Source of the DNA: Eubacteriales bacterium
GTDB taxonomy: Bacteria; Bacillota; Clostridia; Peptostreptococcales; Anaerovoracaceae
Assembly (NCBI GenBank): GCA_028702415.1
Contig: JAQVOT010000040.1
Span: 1 to 8,885, forward strand
Reading direction: 5' to 3'
DNA: 8,885 nt
Shown: positions 1-5,926 of the stretch, one piece after another
Layout of the letters: each line of letters opens with the position of its first letter
Position numbering within the stretch: the stretch's first letter is position 1
Made by a program: the position numbers and the translations under genes
Notes under the pieces: generated by a model
Databases searched by the model: none
Seen by the model: only the letters and a program-made list of their open reading frames with translations
What the model was told of the DNA's origin: nothing

Positions 1-919
1 TGATCCTTACTCCCGGGCCAAGGCCCACCAGCCATCCGAAGAACTGGCCGCTTACGGTCACCTCGTTCTGAACGCAGAAATGTTCCTCATCCGACTTAAC
101 GATAATCACATCTGTTCCGAACCTGTCGAGGATTGCTCCGATAAGATTATTTTCACATTCCAGCATAACTGTTTCGGTTTTTCCGCCGAACATGCCGAAT
201 GTTCTCTTTGCAAAAGCGGACATGTCGATCTGTCCGAATTCTCTTGAGCCTTCTCTTTTATCACAGCTTACCTGGATGTTTTCCATCTTGTCGACACGGT
301 AATGCTTGATGATTCCTGCCAGAGCATCGAATCCCAGCATATAGTTGTTTTCTTCTTCCCATGTAAGTGCCCAGGGACTTATTTCGATAGCCTTCCCATC
401 ATGCTTGGCAACCTTCTTCTTGTTTATGTCCCACACGAAATATCTGAAACGGATTTTTCTGTTTTCGCGAAGGGCTTCCTGAATTGCATCAACGTTGTAA
501 AAAATCCTCTCGTTGTCAGTTTTTACTCTGCCGGCTACGTGAACCTGCCTGCGAAGAGCTTTTGCATCACCTTCGCCGGCCAGGCTTCCGATCTTTTTTA
601 TCATTTCAGTGGATTTCTTTTTAGTAATGAATTTCGATGACTGGACGGCATCGATCAGGAGTTTCAGCTCCGGCAACTCAAATGTCCGCTGGCCTATATA
701 CCAACCGGCGGGACGTTCTTTTGTGAATATGACATCGTATCCCATTTCCTTTATGGCTGCGATATCATCGTATATCGCCTTGCGTTCAGCCTTGTAGCCT
801 GCATCTTCAACTGCAGATATAAGGGCCTGGGCACTGAACCTGTTGTGGTAATCACTCTTTTCTGTCAGCGTCTTCAGAACTATGAGAAGCCTGATTTTTC
901 CTTCTGTAACTTTTGCCAT
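1..919 (-). CDS. WYL-domain transcriptional regulator (C-terminus cut by window edge)
   Basis: The minus-strand frame is open from an ATG at 919 to the left edge, giving 306 residues with no stop. Residues about 5-75 form a helix-turn-helix region of the kind found in WYL regulators (KAIYDDIAAIKEMGYDV at 47-63, then the wing AGWYIGQRTFEL). Residues about 140-215 are the WYL domain: a basic strand KIRFRYF at 155-161, ISPWALTWEEENNYMLGFD at 180-198, then KHYRVDKMENI. The C-terminal segment ends FGWLVGLGPGVRI, which in this family lies a few tens of residues before the end, so only a short tail is missing. WYL domains sense ligands, often nucleic-acid or nucleotide-like, and control promoters; the ligand and target here are unknown. 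The start has AAAGGAG eight bases upstream. The gene follows the TM2 gene by 38 bases on the same strand and is probably co-transcribed with it and the nuclease. Family identity is confident; the role is inference. Confidence 0.9.
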   Translation of the reverse strand, partial: MAKVTEGKIRLLIVLKTLTEKSDYHNRFSAQALISAVEDAGYKAERKAIYDDIAAIKEMGYDVIFTKERPAGWYIGQRTFELPELKLLIDAVQSSKFITKKKSTEMIKKIGSLAGEGDAKALRRQVHVAGRVKTDNERIFYNVDAIQEALRENRKIRFRYFVWDINKKKVAKHDGKAIEISPWALTWEEENNYMLGFDALAGIIKHYRVDKMENIQVSCDKREGSREFGQIDMSAFAKRTFGMFGGKTETVMLECENNLIGAILDRFGTDVIIVKSDEEHFCVQNEVTVSGQFFGWLVGLGPGVRI

Positions 920-957
920 ACCCGGTGCTCCTTTCAGAAGTTTACTGCTTTTGCGTA

Positions 958-1209
958 CTATTTCGCATAGTAGCCATTAATGAAAACAACTTCTTCCTCG
1001 TCCCCAAATTCTCCGCCATAGGCTTTCATAACCGCGACGAAAAAATCAACAAGCAGCCATACACCCAGTGCTCCTGAAGTAAGAAGCTTAAGAATGCCAA
1101 AACCGATCTGACCTCTCATGAATCTGTCAACTCCCAGCACTCCCAGAAGAAAGGTTCCAACCCATACAAAAATGTGTTTGTTTATTCTACGTTCTTTCGC
1201 TTCGTTCAT
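958..1209 (-). CDS. Small TM2-domain membrane protein
   Basis: An 83-residue protein with a charged N-terminus (NEAKERRINKH) and two hydrophobic helices, about residues 12-28 and 36-62. Between them is the TM2-type turn GVLGVDRFMRGQIGFGILKLLT, here at 24-44, carrying the G-x-D-R-F and G-x-x-G-x-x-K elements of that family. The tail is acidic (GEFGDEEEVVF). TM2 proteins sit in the membrane, and bacterial members have no settled function. AAGGAG lies ten bases before the ATG, right at the end of the nuclease gene. It sits between the nuclease (20-base gap) and the WYL regulator (38-base gap) on one strand, so a shared transcript is likely. Whether it interacts with either neighbour cannot be told from sequence. 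Confidence 0.85.
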   Translation of the reverse strand: MNEAKERRINKHIFVWVGTFLLGVLGVDRFMRGQIGFGILKLLTSGALGVWLLVDFFVAVMKAYGGEFGDEEEVVFINGYYAK

Positions 1210-1229
1210 TTTATCCTGTCTCCTTCCTT

Positions 1230-2153
1230 TTACGGGCTACAGTTTCCGCAAGGACTGTATCCTGAATCGATGAGTTCGCCTCTGGATTTCGTTACCTTAT
1301 ACTTGTTATGTTCCGCCATCTGGGCAACCCTTGTGCAGGAGGGGTAATGGAATTTCCAGGTATTAGTATTTAAAATATAGACCCTGCTAAATTCATTCTC
1401 AGCATTAAGTTCCTGATTCGTGGTTGTTATTTCCCCAGTTTTATAATTTATCTCATTCCCCGGGCTGACATTAAAGCAAAACACATTAAATGAAACGCCC
1501 ATTCCATTATCTTCAACCGACTCTGCCTGCATTTGCACGCCGGCACACACCTTGTTTTTTCCCTCAAATACCGGTGTTACCTCATATACAACATGGTTGC
1601 CCGTATCTTCGATATAACATCTTAGTTGGTTTTCATAAGGCAGCATTCCTGAGACGTTCATGTAATGTGTGCCCGTCACCAGGTTCCTAGAATTTGCATT
1701 CTCTCCTGTAAGCTGCCATCCTATCAGATGACACCTTTCCCATCCTTCTCCGCTTACCCATCCCGACGGATGAACAGATGAAATATCGCCACGCTCTTCT
1801 GTGGCTCCCGGCTGGGTATCGACGGAGATGTTAGCGATCACCCTAGTACATCTGCCATGTCTATCTAGAGGACCATAGGCCTCATAGGAATCTGTCGTAA
1901 GAAGTTCATCATCAAATTCCGGAACGTTATCATTGATCTCTACGCTTGGTTCCTGCTGATATTCAGGTACTTCAAAATCATCGGAGGCCCCGGTAAGAGT
2001 CGCTGCAAGTTTTGCATCTTCAAGCATTTCCTTATGGAAATGCGATGAGGCATTATCGATAATTTCCCCAGCAGGGATAAATGCTGTTATTGATAAACCG
2101 GTGACTAGTATTATAATTAATGCAATTGTCTTTTTTGTTAGTTTTGTAATCAT
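1230..2153 (-). CDS. Secreted or membrane-anchored DNA/RNA non-specific endonuclease
   Basis: A 307-residue protein. Residues 1-27 have a lysine-rich start followed by a hydrophobic stretch (TIALIIILVTGLSITAFI) typical of a signal peptide or N-terminal anchor; I see no clear cleavage motif. Residues 28-90 form an acidic, probably flexible linker. The nuclease domain spans about 93-235: GPLDRHGRCTRV, then ERCHLIGWQLTGENANSRN at 139-157 and TGTHYMNVSGMLPYEN at 160-175. This matches the beta-beta-alpha-Me NS nucleases related to streptococcal DNases. His142 is the expected catalytic base and Asn166 a likely metal ligand. The classical DRGH is ERCH here, which I recall from many clostridial relatives. 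Residues 258-307 form a small C-terminal module with FHYPSC, SRGELIDSGYSPCGNC, a Cys-rich Ada-like motif often found at the end of secreted nucleases. It is the first gene of a likely nuclease-TM2-WYL transcript. Nutrient DNA use, biofilm DNA turnover and competitor killing are all possible. Confidence 0.9.
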   Translation of the reverse strand: MITKLTKKTIALIIILVTGLSITAFIPAGEIIDNASSHFHKEMLEDAKLAATLTGASDDFEVPEYQQEPSVEINDNVPEFDDELLTTDSYEAYGPLDRHGRCTRVIANISVDTQPGATEERGDISSVHPSGWVSGEGWERCHLIGWQLTGENANSRNLVTGTHYMNVSGMLPYENQLRCYIEDTGNHVVYEVTPVFEGKNKVCAGVQMQAESVEDNGMGVSFNVFCFNVSPGNEINYKTGEITTTNQELNAENEFSRVYILNTNTWKFHYPSCTRVAQMAEHNKYKVTKSRGELIDSGYSPCGNCSP

Positions 2154-2156
2154 AAT

Positions 2157-2160
2157 CTCC
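2157..2160 (-). promoter_or_regulatory. Ribosome binding site of the nuclease gene, unusually close to the ATG
   Basis: GGAG is separated from the ATG by only three bases (ATT), shorter than the usual 5-9. No ATG, GTG or TTG in frame near the start offers a better fit before residue 44, and the signal-like segment begins at once, so the start is kept. With the -10 at 2167-2172 the transcript would begin about at this site, leaving a leader of fewer than ten bases. Weak initiation or near-leaderless translation is an inference. Confidence 0.45.
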
Positions 2161-2166
2161 GCTTGT

Positions 2167-2175
2167 ATTATACCA
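2167..2175 (-). promoter_or_regulatory. Extended -10 promoter for the nuclease-TM2-WYL unit
   Basis: Read on the minus strand the sequence is TGGTATAAT, a perfect -10 hexamer with the TG of an extended -10. The position 17 bases upstream holds TTTTTA, a poor -35, which is common for extended -10 promoters. The predicted start lies near 2160, only a few bases before the nuclease ATG. Confidence 0.6.
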
Positions 2176-2193
2176 CTATTTCATCCTCATAAA

Positions 2194-2208
2194 AACCCGA
2201 CGCGGGTT
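2194..2208 (-). terminator. Possible short hairpin terminator upstream of the nuclease promoter
   Basis: On the minus strand AACCCG-CGT-CGGGTT forms a 6-bp stem with a three-base loop, followed by a short T run ending near 2191. It could stop antisense transcription arriving from the ABC side before the nuclease promoter. The stem is short and the T tract brief, so this is tentative; it may also be a protein-binding palindrome. Confidence 0.3.
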
Positions 2209-2249
2209 GCGGCCCCAACAAAATTAGTATATTTATGTCGATTCCCTTT

Positions 2250-2268
2250 GGTTGAAGACTGTGCAACC
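2250..2268 (+). promoter_or_regulatory. Inverted repeat over the -35 of the ABC promoter (possible operator)
   Basis: GGTTG (2250-2254) and CAACC (2264-2268) form a perfect 5-bp dyad with a nine-base spacer. The left arm covers the first bases of the -35 hexamer TTGAAG, where a repressor would block polymerase. A further GGTTGC lies at 2205-2210. No cognate regulator is encoded next to the ABC genes in the window, so the binding protein is unknown. Confidence 0.35.
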
Positions 2269-2280
2269 TTGAGTTACAAT
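2252..2280 (+). promoter_or_regulatory. Sigma-A type promoter for the ABC transporter genes
   Basis: TTGAAG (2252-2257) and TACAAT (2275-2280) are separated by exactly 17 bases, each close to consensus. The predicted start near 2287 gives a leader of about 40 bases before the ATG at 2328, which carries a strong GGAGGAG site. Confidence 0.65.
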
Positions 2281-2327
2281 ATTCATAGGAATCATATTGA
2301 TTATTTTTTGTCTTCTGGAGGAGAACT

Positions 2328-3050
2328 ATGTCTATAGTTACAATTCAAAATCTTACCAAGGCTTACCCGTCCTTTAAGTTGGATAATGTGAGCTTCTCGC
2401 TGGAAGCCGGTAGGATTTCAGGCTTTATCGGAAGAAACGGTTCCGGGAAAACCACTACTATCAAATCCATGCTGAACCTGGTCCACCCTGACGGAGGCGA
2501 AATGTATTACTTCGGCCTTCCTCTTTCAGGAAACGAGGCCGATATCAAGCAGAGAATCGGATATTCCACGGGAACAGTTAACTGGTATCCCAGAAAGAAA
2601 ATCCGGGATATAGTTCAAGTTACAAGATGTTTCTATGACAGCTGGGACGAGGCATCCTACCGTAAATATCTTGCGATGTTCGGGCTTGATGAAGATAAGA
2701 CGCCTTTGGAGCTTTCTGAGGGTATGAAGATCAAGGTGAATCTCATGCTTGCACTTTCCCACAGAGCTGAAGTTCTTATACTGGACGAGCCGACCAGCGG
2801 TCTTGACCCCTTCTCCAGAGATGAGCTGCTGGAAGTATTCAGTAATCTTAAGAAAGAAGGTGTTGCAGTCTTTTTCTCCACCCATATCATAAGCGACATT
2901 GAAAAATGCGCTGACGATATCATTTATATTTCCAAAGGACGAGTTGTCGCAAGCCTTTCAAAAGAGGATTTTGTAAGCAGGTTTTCCCTTGATGGAGAGA
3001 ATCTTGAAAATACATTTTTAAGACTGGAAAGGAGTGAGAAGAATGAGTAA
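2328..3050 (+). CDS. ABC-2 type transporter, ATP-binding protein (YtrB/BcrA-like)
   Basis: A 240-residue nucleotide-binding subunit that would sit on the cytoplasmic face and power the membrane partner encoded next. All core motifs are present: Walker A GRNGSGKT at 35-42, signature LSEGM at 129-133, Walker B LILDEP at 150-155 followed by TSGLD, and the H-loop histidine 186 in FFSTHIISD. The usual Q-loop glutamine is not obvious in GYSTGTVNWYP (78-88), a feature also variable in YtrB-type exporters. GGAGGAG lies six bases before the ATG. It overlaps the permease gene by 8 bases, implying translational coupling. The substrate cannot be told; relatives are tied to cell-envelope stress, antibiotic or peptide export. 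There is no GntR-type (YtrA) regulator beside it in this window, unlike the Bacillus ytr operon. Confidence 0.93.
   Translation: MSIVTIQNLTKAYPSFKLDNVSFSLEAGRISGFIGRNGSGKTTTIKSMLNLVHPDGGEMYYFGLPLSGNEADIKQRIGYSTGTVNWYPRKKIRDIVQVTRCFYDSWDEASYRKYLAMFGLDEDKTPLELSEGMKIKVNLMLALSHRAEVLILDEPTSGLDPFSRDELLEVFSNLKKEGVAVFFSTHIISDIEKCADDIIYISKGRVVASLSKEDFVSRFSLDGENLENTFLRLERSEKNE
3031..3034 (+). promoter_or_regulatory. Ribosome binding site that decides the permease start
   Basis: GGAG is eight bases before the ATG at 3043. The in-frame GTG at 3034 begins on the last base of this site and has no binding site of its own at a workable distance, so ATG 3043 is preferred. Confidence 0.75.
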
Positions 3051-3696
3051 TACGCTTAGAAAGGAATTGAAACTTTGTGCTTCAATTCTGTCATACCTGT
3101 TTATTGCATTCGGCTTGATGTTCTTCCTGCCCGGTTACCCCGTGCTCTGCGGGCCTTTCTTCGTTTGTCTCGGGATATTCCAGAGTTTTCAGAATGCAAG
3201 GGAAGCCAATGACCTGGTTTTTTCGGCCTTGCTTCCTATATCCAAACAGGATGTAGTAAAAGGAAAGATGGAATTTGTATGCTTCATCGAGCTATCTGCT
3301 TTTTCAGTCATGCTAATCGCAACGCTTATACGAATGACGCTTCTTAACGATGCACCTGTTTACAATGCAAATGCCCTGATGAACGCCAATCCCTTCGCTC
3401 TGGGCATGGCTCTTATAATCTTCGGGCTCTTCAATCTGATATTTGTGGCGGGTTTTTTCAGGACCGCTTACAAGTTTGGCAGACCTTTCGTATCCTTCAT
3501 AATCGCAACTTTTGTTATTATTGGAATCGCTGAAGCATTACATCACATTCCGGGACTTGAAGCATTAAACTCCTTTGGCTTTGACAACCTGCCGCTTCAG
3601 CTCATGCTTCTTTTAGGCGGGGCAGCTATTTATGCAATTCTCACGCTTTCAGCCTTCAAAATCTCATGTAAAGAATTTGAGCGGATAGATTTGTAA
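3043..3696 (+). CDS. ABC-2 type transporter permease, six membrane helices
   Basis: From the preferred ATG the protein has 217 residues. Six hydrophobic helices can be placed at about 12-28, 33-50, 77-98, 117-138, 148-166 and 186-206. The conserved cytoplasmic stretch NDLVFSALLPISKQDVVKGK (56-75) is typical of the small ABC-2 permeases that partner YtrB-like ATPases: an Asp/Leu-rich approach, then LPISKQD, then a basic GK. A dimer of this subunit with two copies of the upstream ATPase would form the exporter. The gene overlaps the ATPase stop by 8 bases. A frame starting at GTG 3034 would add three residues but is less likely. No convincing terminator follows; instead a stray ribosome binding site lies just downstream, which may mark a lost third gene. 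Confidence 0.88.
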   Translation: MSNTLRKELKLCASILSYLFIAFGLMFFLPGYPVLCGPFFVCLGIFQSFQNAREANDLVFSALLPISKQDVVKGKMEFVCFIELSAFSVMLIATLIRMTLLNDAPVYNANALMNANPFALGMALIIFGLFNLIFVAGFFRTAYKFGRPFVSFIIATFVIIGIAEALHHIPGLEALNSFGFDNLPLQLMLLLGGAAIYAILTLSAFKISCKEFERIDL

Positions 3697-3706
3697 TGCG
3701 GTCAAA

Positions 3707-3713
3707 AAGGAGA
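3707..3713 (+). promoter_or_regulatory. Ribosome binding site without a start codon (possible relic)
   Basis: AAAAGGAG-type sequence lies a few bases after the permease stop, but at the expected start there is ATA (3720-3722), not ATG. Reading from it gives LKDKIKALPSF before the frame runs into the VOC remnant on the other strand. This could be the head of a lost third gene in the ABC operon, with its ATG mutated, or chance. Low confidence. Confidence 0.25.
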
Positions 3714-3760
3714 ACATCATACTAAAAGACAAGATAAAGGCTTTGCCCTCCTTCCGGACC

Positions 3761-3952
3761 CTATGCCGGCGTCCCAACCTCGATCAGATTTCCATCCGGA
3801 TCATAAAAACGTATTACCTTCTGTCCCCAGCTATGAGTCATTAAGGTGTTTACATATTCAGTGTCGGGGTAGAGCCGTTCCAGTTTTTCAATAAACCCTT
3901 CAATGTCTGCTGCTTCGAAATACAGTTCGCTCTGATTATCATCAGCTCCATA
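3761..3952 (-). pseudogene. VOC/glyoxalase-family gene remnant, C-terminal half
   Basis: Minus-strand frame from just after a TGA at 3953-3955 to TAG at 3761 encodes 63 residues: ADDNQSELYFEAADIEGF, then LYPDTEYVNTLMTHSWGQKV and IRFYDPDGNLIEVGTPA. SELYFE followed by a helix, then HSWGQKVIRFYDPDGNLIEVG, is the signature C-terminal half of a small VOC (glyoxalase/bleomycin resistance-like) family, including the terminal metal-ligand glutamate. A full member has about 120-125 residues; here the frame is stopped upstream and has no start codon or binding site. In another frame just upstream (about 3960-3985) NIEKNRAYYD resembles the N-terminal helix of the same family, as if an internal segment of some 35-40 codons was deleted with loss of frame. 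The gene is therefore judged broken. A sequencing error alone would not restore a full-length protein. Confidence 0.75.
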
Positions 3953-3978
3953 TCATAATATGCCCTGTTCTTTTCTAT

Positions 3979-4014
3979 ATTATATATGTGTACTTTATTA
4001 TATATGTGTACTTT
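3979..4014. repeat. Perfect 18-bp tandem duplication
   Basis: ATTATATATGTGTACTTT occurs at 3979-3996 and again at 3997-4014 with no gap or mismatch. Being 18 bases it adds six codons (KVHIYN twice on the minus strand) and keeps frame. It lies at the presumed 5' end of the broken VOC gene and fits a recent slippage or duplication in sequence no longer under selection. Confidence 0.9.
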
Positions 4015-4035
4015 CCTTAGTCCACATTCCCTTTC

Positions 4036-4044
4036 ATTATAACA
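4036..4044 (-). promoter_or_regulatory. Extended -10 element, probably the old promoter of the VOC remnant
   Basis: On the minus strand TGTTATAAT is a perfect extended -10 with transcription expected to begin near 4029 and run into the VOC remains. No good -35 is visible at 17 bases. If still active it would make a non-coding transcript towards the end of the ABC operon. Confidence 0.4.
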
Positions 4045-4121
4045 CCGGGTACCAACTACTGCCACTTTCTCCAAAGCCCTACACTTTCAGTACAAAAATC
4101 AGGCGTTCCGGGGCTTAGGTA

Positions 4122-4130
4122 TGTTATAAT
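4122..4130 (+). promoter_or_regulatory. Extended -10 promoter for the PEPCK-like gene
   Basis: TGTTATAAT is a perfect -10 with extended TG; the -35 region is not recognisable. Transcription should start near 4137, giving a leader of about 26 bases that includes GGAGG (4149-4153), nine bases before the ATG. Confidence 0.6.
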
Positions 4131-4162
4131 CAAGTTCAGCGTGAAAATGGAGGATTTTAATT

Positions 4163-5860
4163 ATGAAGGACAGATTTTATTTTACGGAAGACCTGGCTAT
4201 CATTAATTTTGATATGGTTTTTCCAACCACAAAATCAGGCTTGATGAAGACCCCTGAATTCAAGGCGGTTGCACTCAGCTATACAGAATATCTGCATAAG
4301 CATGACCCGGAAATGTATAACTGGCTCACATGTTATGGCGAGAAGTCACCTGTTCAGGCTATGGATGACATTAATTCACTGGCCAGAATGGCACTTACTT
4401 TTGACCGTTCAGAGCTTCACAGTCCTTATCTGGATGGAACCGACAACTTCCTGCACTTCGTGCAGGGGCTGTTCAATTTTTGGAAGAAGCATGAGAGATA
4501 TTCCGTAACAACAAACCGGAAGAGCGACATGGGAACTACGGCTTTTGTAGATGCCAATTCACAGTTCAACGATCTTATCAGAGATTCTCTTAGAACTTTG
4601 GAGCAGACCTTCCAGGTTAGAAAGAATAAGATTTTTCGTCAGCAGCATGCAGGTACCGATGCCGGCATCTCATGCTACAGTAATGATAAAAACAAGCTTA
4701 GTGAAAGGTATGACTTTCTTAAGAAAATTCTATTCATAGATTCAGTCATGCTCCGTACACCGCTTATTCTTCATCCGAAATCAAATAAGCGTGAAGGTAT
4801 TTTTGAGGAAGTGAAGAAGAACCCCGCATTCACGTTCTCAGGAAATCCGGACGAGTACTTCTGTTTTCCTGCCAAGGTTGGCAGCCTTATGATTTTCATC
4901 TGTTTCCACAGGGATTACATGGCAAACGGTGTTTCCTGCGCGAACCTGTTTGAAATTGCAACTCCTGAAGAAGCTAAGGGAAGACCTGACGGAATCGTAA
5001 TTTTCGGCAACCCTGACGGCAAGGACATATGCTCTTTCTACCACGATAGAGACGAGGACATCTGGGTTGGCAGTGTTTCTTCAAACAAAAAGGTCGAATA
5101 CTTCGGATACATGAAGAAAATGGTTCTCACAATTCACAATCTGATTATGATGGATCGGGGATGGCTGCCGATTCACGGAGCGTTTATAAATGTGTTCCTG
5201 AAGAACGGAACAAAAAAGGGCATCTGCCTCATGGGGGATTCCGGTGCAGGAAAGTCGGAAACAATCGAGGCTCTGAAGTCTTTAGGTAACGATAAAATTC
5301 AGAAGCTGGAAATAATCTTTGATGACATGGGCACCTTCCATATTGAGGACGGTGTTGCCTTTGCACAAGGAACTGAGACCGGCGCCTTTGTCAGACTTGA
5401 TGACCTGGATCCAGGTGCACCATACAGAGATATTGACCGGTCGATTTTCTTCAACCCTGACCAGCTGAATTCCCGGGTTATCACCCCGGCAGCTCCCTAT
5501 CCACTGGTTATTGAGAATCACAGGATTGACCTTTTCGCATACGCCAACAATTACGATGAAGCCAGGGGTCTAAGAGAAATTGTTGATATGGAGGAAGCAA
5601 AAGCTATCTTCATTAGCGGCAAAAGGATGGCCAAGGGAACCACCCAGGAAACGGGCCTTTCCGAAACTTACTTTGCCAATCCTTTCGGCCCCATGCAGAA
5701 GAAATCCACCTGCGAACCGATTATAGATGAGATGTTCCGTACTCTTAAGAAAAACGGCACCTTTATCGGCGAAGCATTCACACACCTGGGAATAAATCCT
5801 GAGGGCGATGACATTGGAATCGCGGCAGAGGCCTTGCTGGAATTTATCGAAGGCAAATAA
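4163..5860 (+). CDS. PEP carboxykinase-like P-loop protein with novel N-terminal domain
   Basis: A 565-residue soluble protein with no signal peptide. The C-terminal part (about 312-540) follows the PEP carboxykinase catalytic core: YFGYMKK at 313-319 matches the E. coli YGGEMKK metal-lysine region, LPIHGAFIN at 335-343 the metal histidine, GDSGAGKSE at 358-366 the P-loop, IIFDDMG at 384-390 the second metal aspartate motif, LNSRVITPA at 435-443 the phosphate-binding arginine, and KGTTQETG with ANPFGP at 491-510 the late nucleotide-binding region. The P-loop reads GxSGxGKSE, more like HPr kinase than the GLSGTGKTT of PEPCK. Residues 1-310 do not resemble the PEPCK N-domain to my eye, and I find no clear RSPKD substrate motif. 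The fold call is firm; the reaction (oxaloacetate/PEP conversion, phosphorylation of a protein or small molecule, or other) is open. It is a single gene with its own promoter and a terminator 30 bases after the stop. Confidence 0.8.
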   Translation: MKDRFYFTEDLAIINFDMVFPTTKSGLMKTPEFKAVALSYTEYLHKHDPEMYNWLTCYGEKSPVQAMDDINSLARMALTFDRSELHSPYLDGTDNFLHFVQGLFNFWKKHERYSVTTNRKSDMGTTAFVDANSQFNDLIRDSLRTLEQTFQVRKNKIFRQQHAGTDAGISCYSNDKNKLSERYDFLKKILFIDSVMLRTPLILHPKSNKREGIFEEVKKNPAFTFSGNPDEYFCFPAKVGSLMIFICFHRDYMANGVSCANLFEIATPEEAKGRPDGIVIFGNPDGKDICSFYHDRDEDIWVGSVSSNKKVEYFGYMKKMVLTIHNLIMMDRGWLPIHGAFINVFLKNGTKKGICLMGDSGAGKSETIEALKSLGNDKIQKLEIIFDDMGTFHIEDGVAFAQGTETGAFVRLDDLDPGAPYRDIDRSIFFNPDQLNSRVITPAAPYPLVIENHRIDLFAYANNYDEARGLREIVDMEEAKAIFISGKRMAKGTTQETGLSETYFANPFGPMQKKSTCEPIIDEMFRTLKKNGTFIGEAFTHLGINPEGDDIGIAAEALLEFIEGK

Positions 5861-5889
5861 GAGTTCATGGCAGATTATACAAAAACGAT

Positions 5890-5920
5890 ACGCCTTATCC
5901 GTAAAGCTCGGATAAGGCGT
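5890..5920. terminator. Bidirectional intrinsic terminator between convergent genes
   Basis: ACGCCTTATCCG (5890-5901) pairs perfectly with CGGATAAGGCGT (5909-5920) around a seven-base loop, giving a 12-bp stem. A T-rich tract follows on the plus strand, and AAAAAC precedes it, supplying T's on the minus strand. It ends the PEPCK-like transcript and the PIN-like transcript arriving from the other side. Confidence 0.9.
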
Positions 5921-5926
5921 TATTTA

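Larger units (their letters stand above)
3697..4162. other. Gene-poor 466-bp stretch with decayed sequence
   Basis: No intact gene is seen. The segment holds, in order: an AAAGGAG-like site near 3707-3713 without a start codon, the broken VOC gene (minus strand, 3761-3952 and weak upstream traces), an 18-bp tandem duplication (3979-4014), a minus-strand extended -10 (4036-4044) and the plus-strand promoter of the next gene (4122-4130). It looks like a scar of gene loss between two active units. Confidence 0.6.

Noticed and set aside
302..797. Two plus-strand frames of 112 and 62 residues
   Set aside because: Both lie antisense to the WYL regulator, whose frame is continuous and matches its family throughout.
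2101..2337. A 78-residue plus-strand frame upstream of the ABC ATPase
   Set aside because: It overlaps the nuclease start antisense and the whole divergent control region, lacks a ribosome binding site, and ends within the ATPase start.
3850..4074. A 74-residue minus-strand reading frame with KVHIYN repeated
   Set aside because: The repeat is just the 18-bp duplication. The frame crosses the VOC remnant out of frame, has no good ribosome binding site and its C-terminal part is antisense to no family; only the NIEKNRAYYD stretch is of interest.
5282..5868. Several minus-strand frames of 60-80 residues
   Set aside because: All are shadows of the PEPCK-like gene, which has continuous family motifs.
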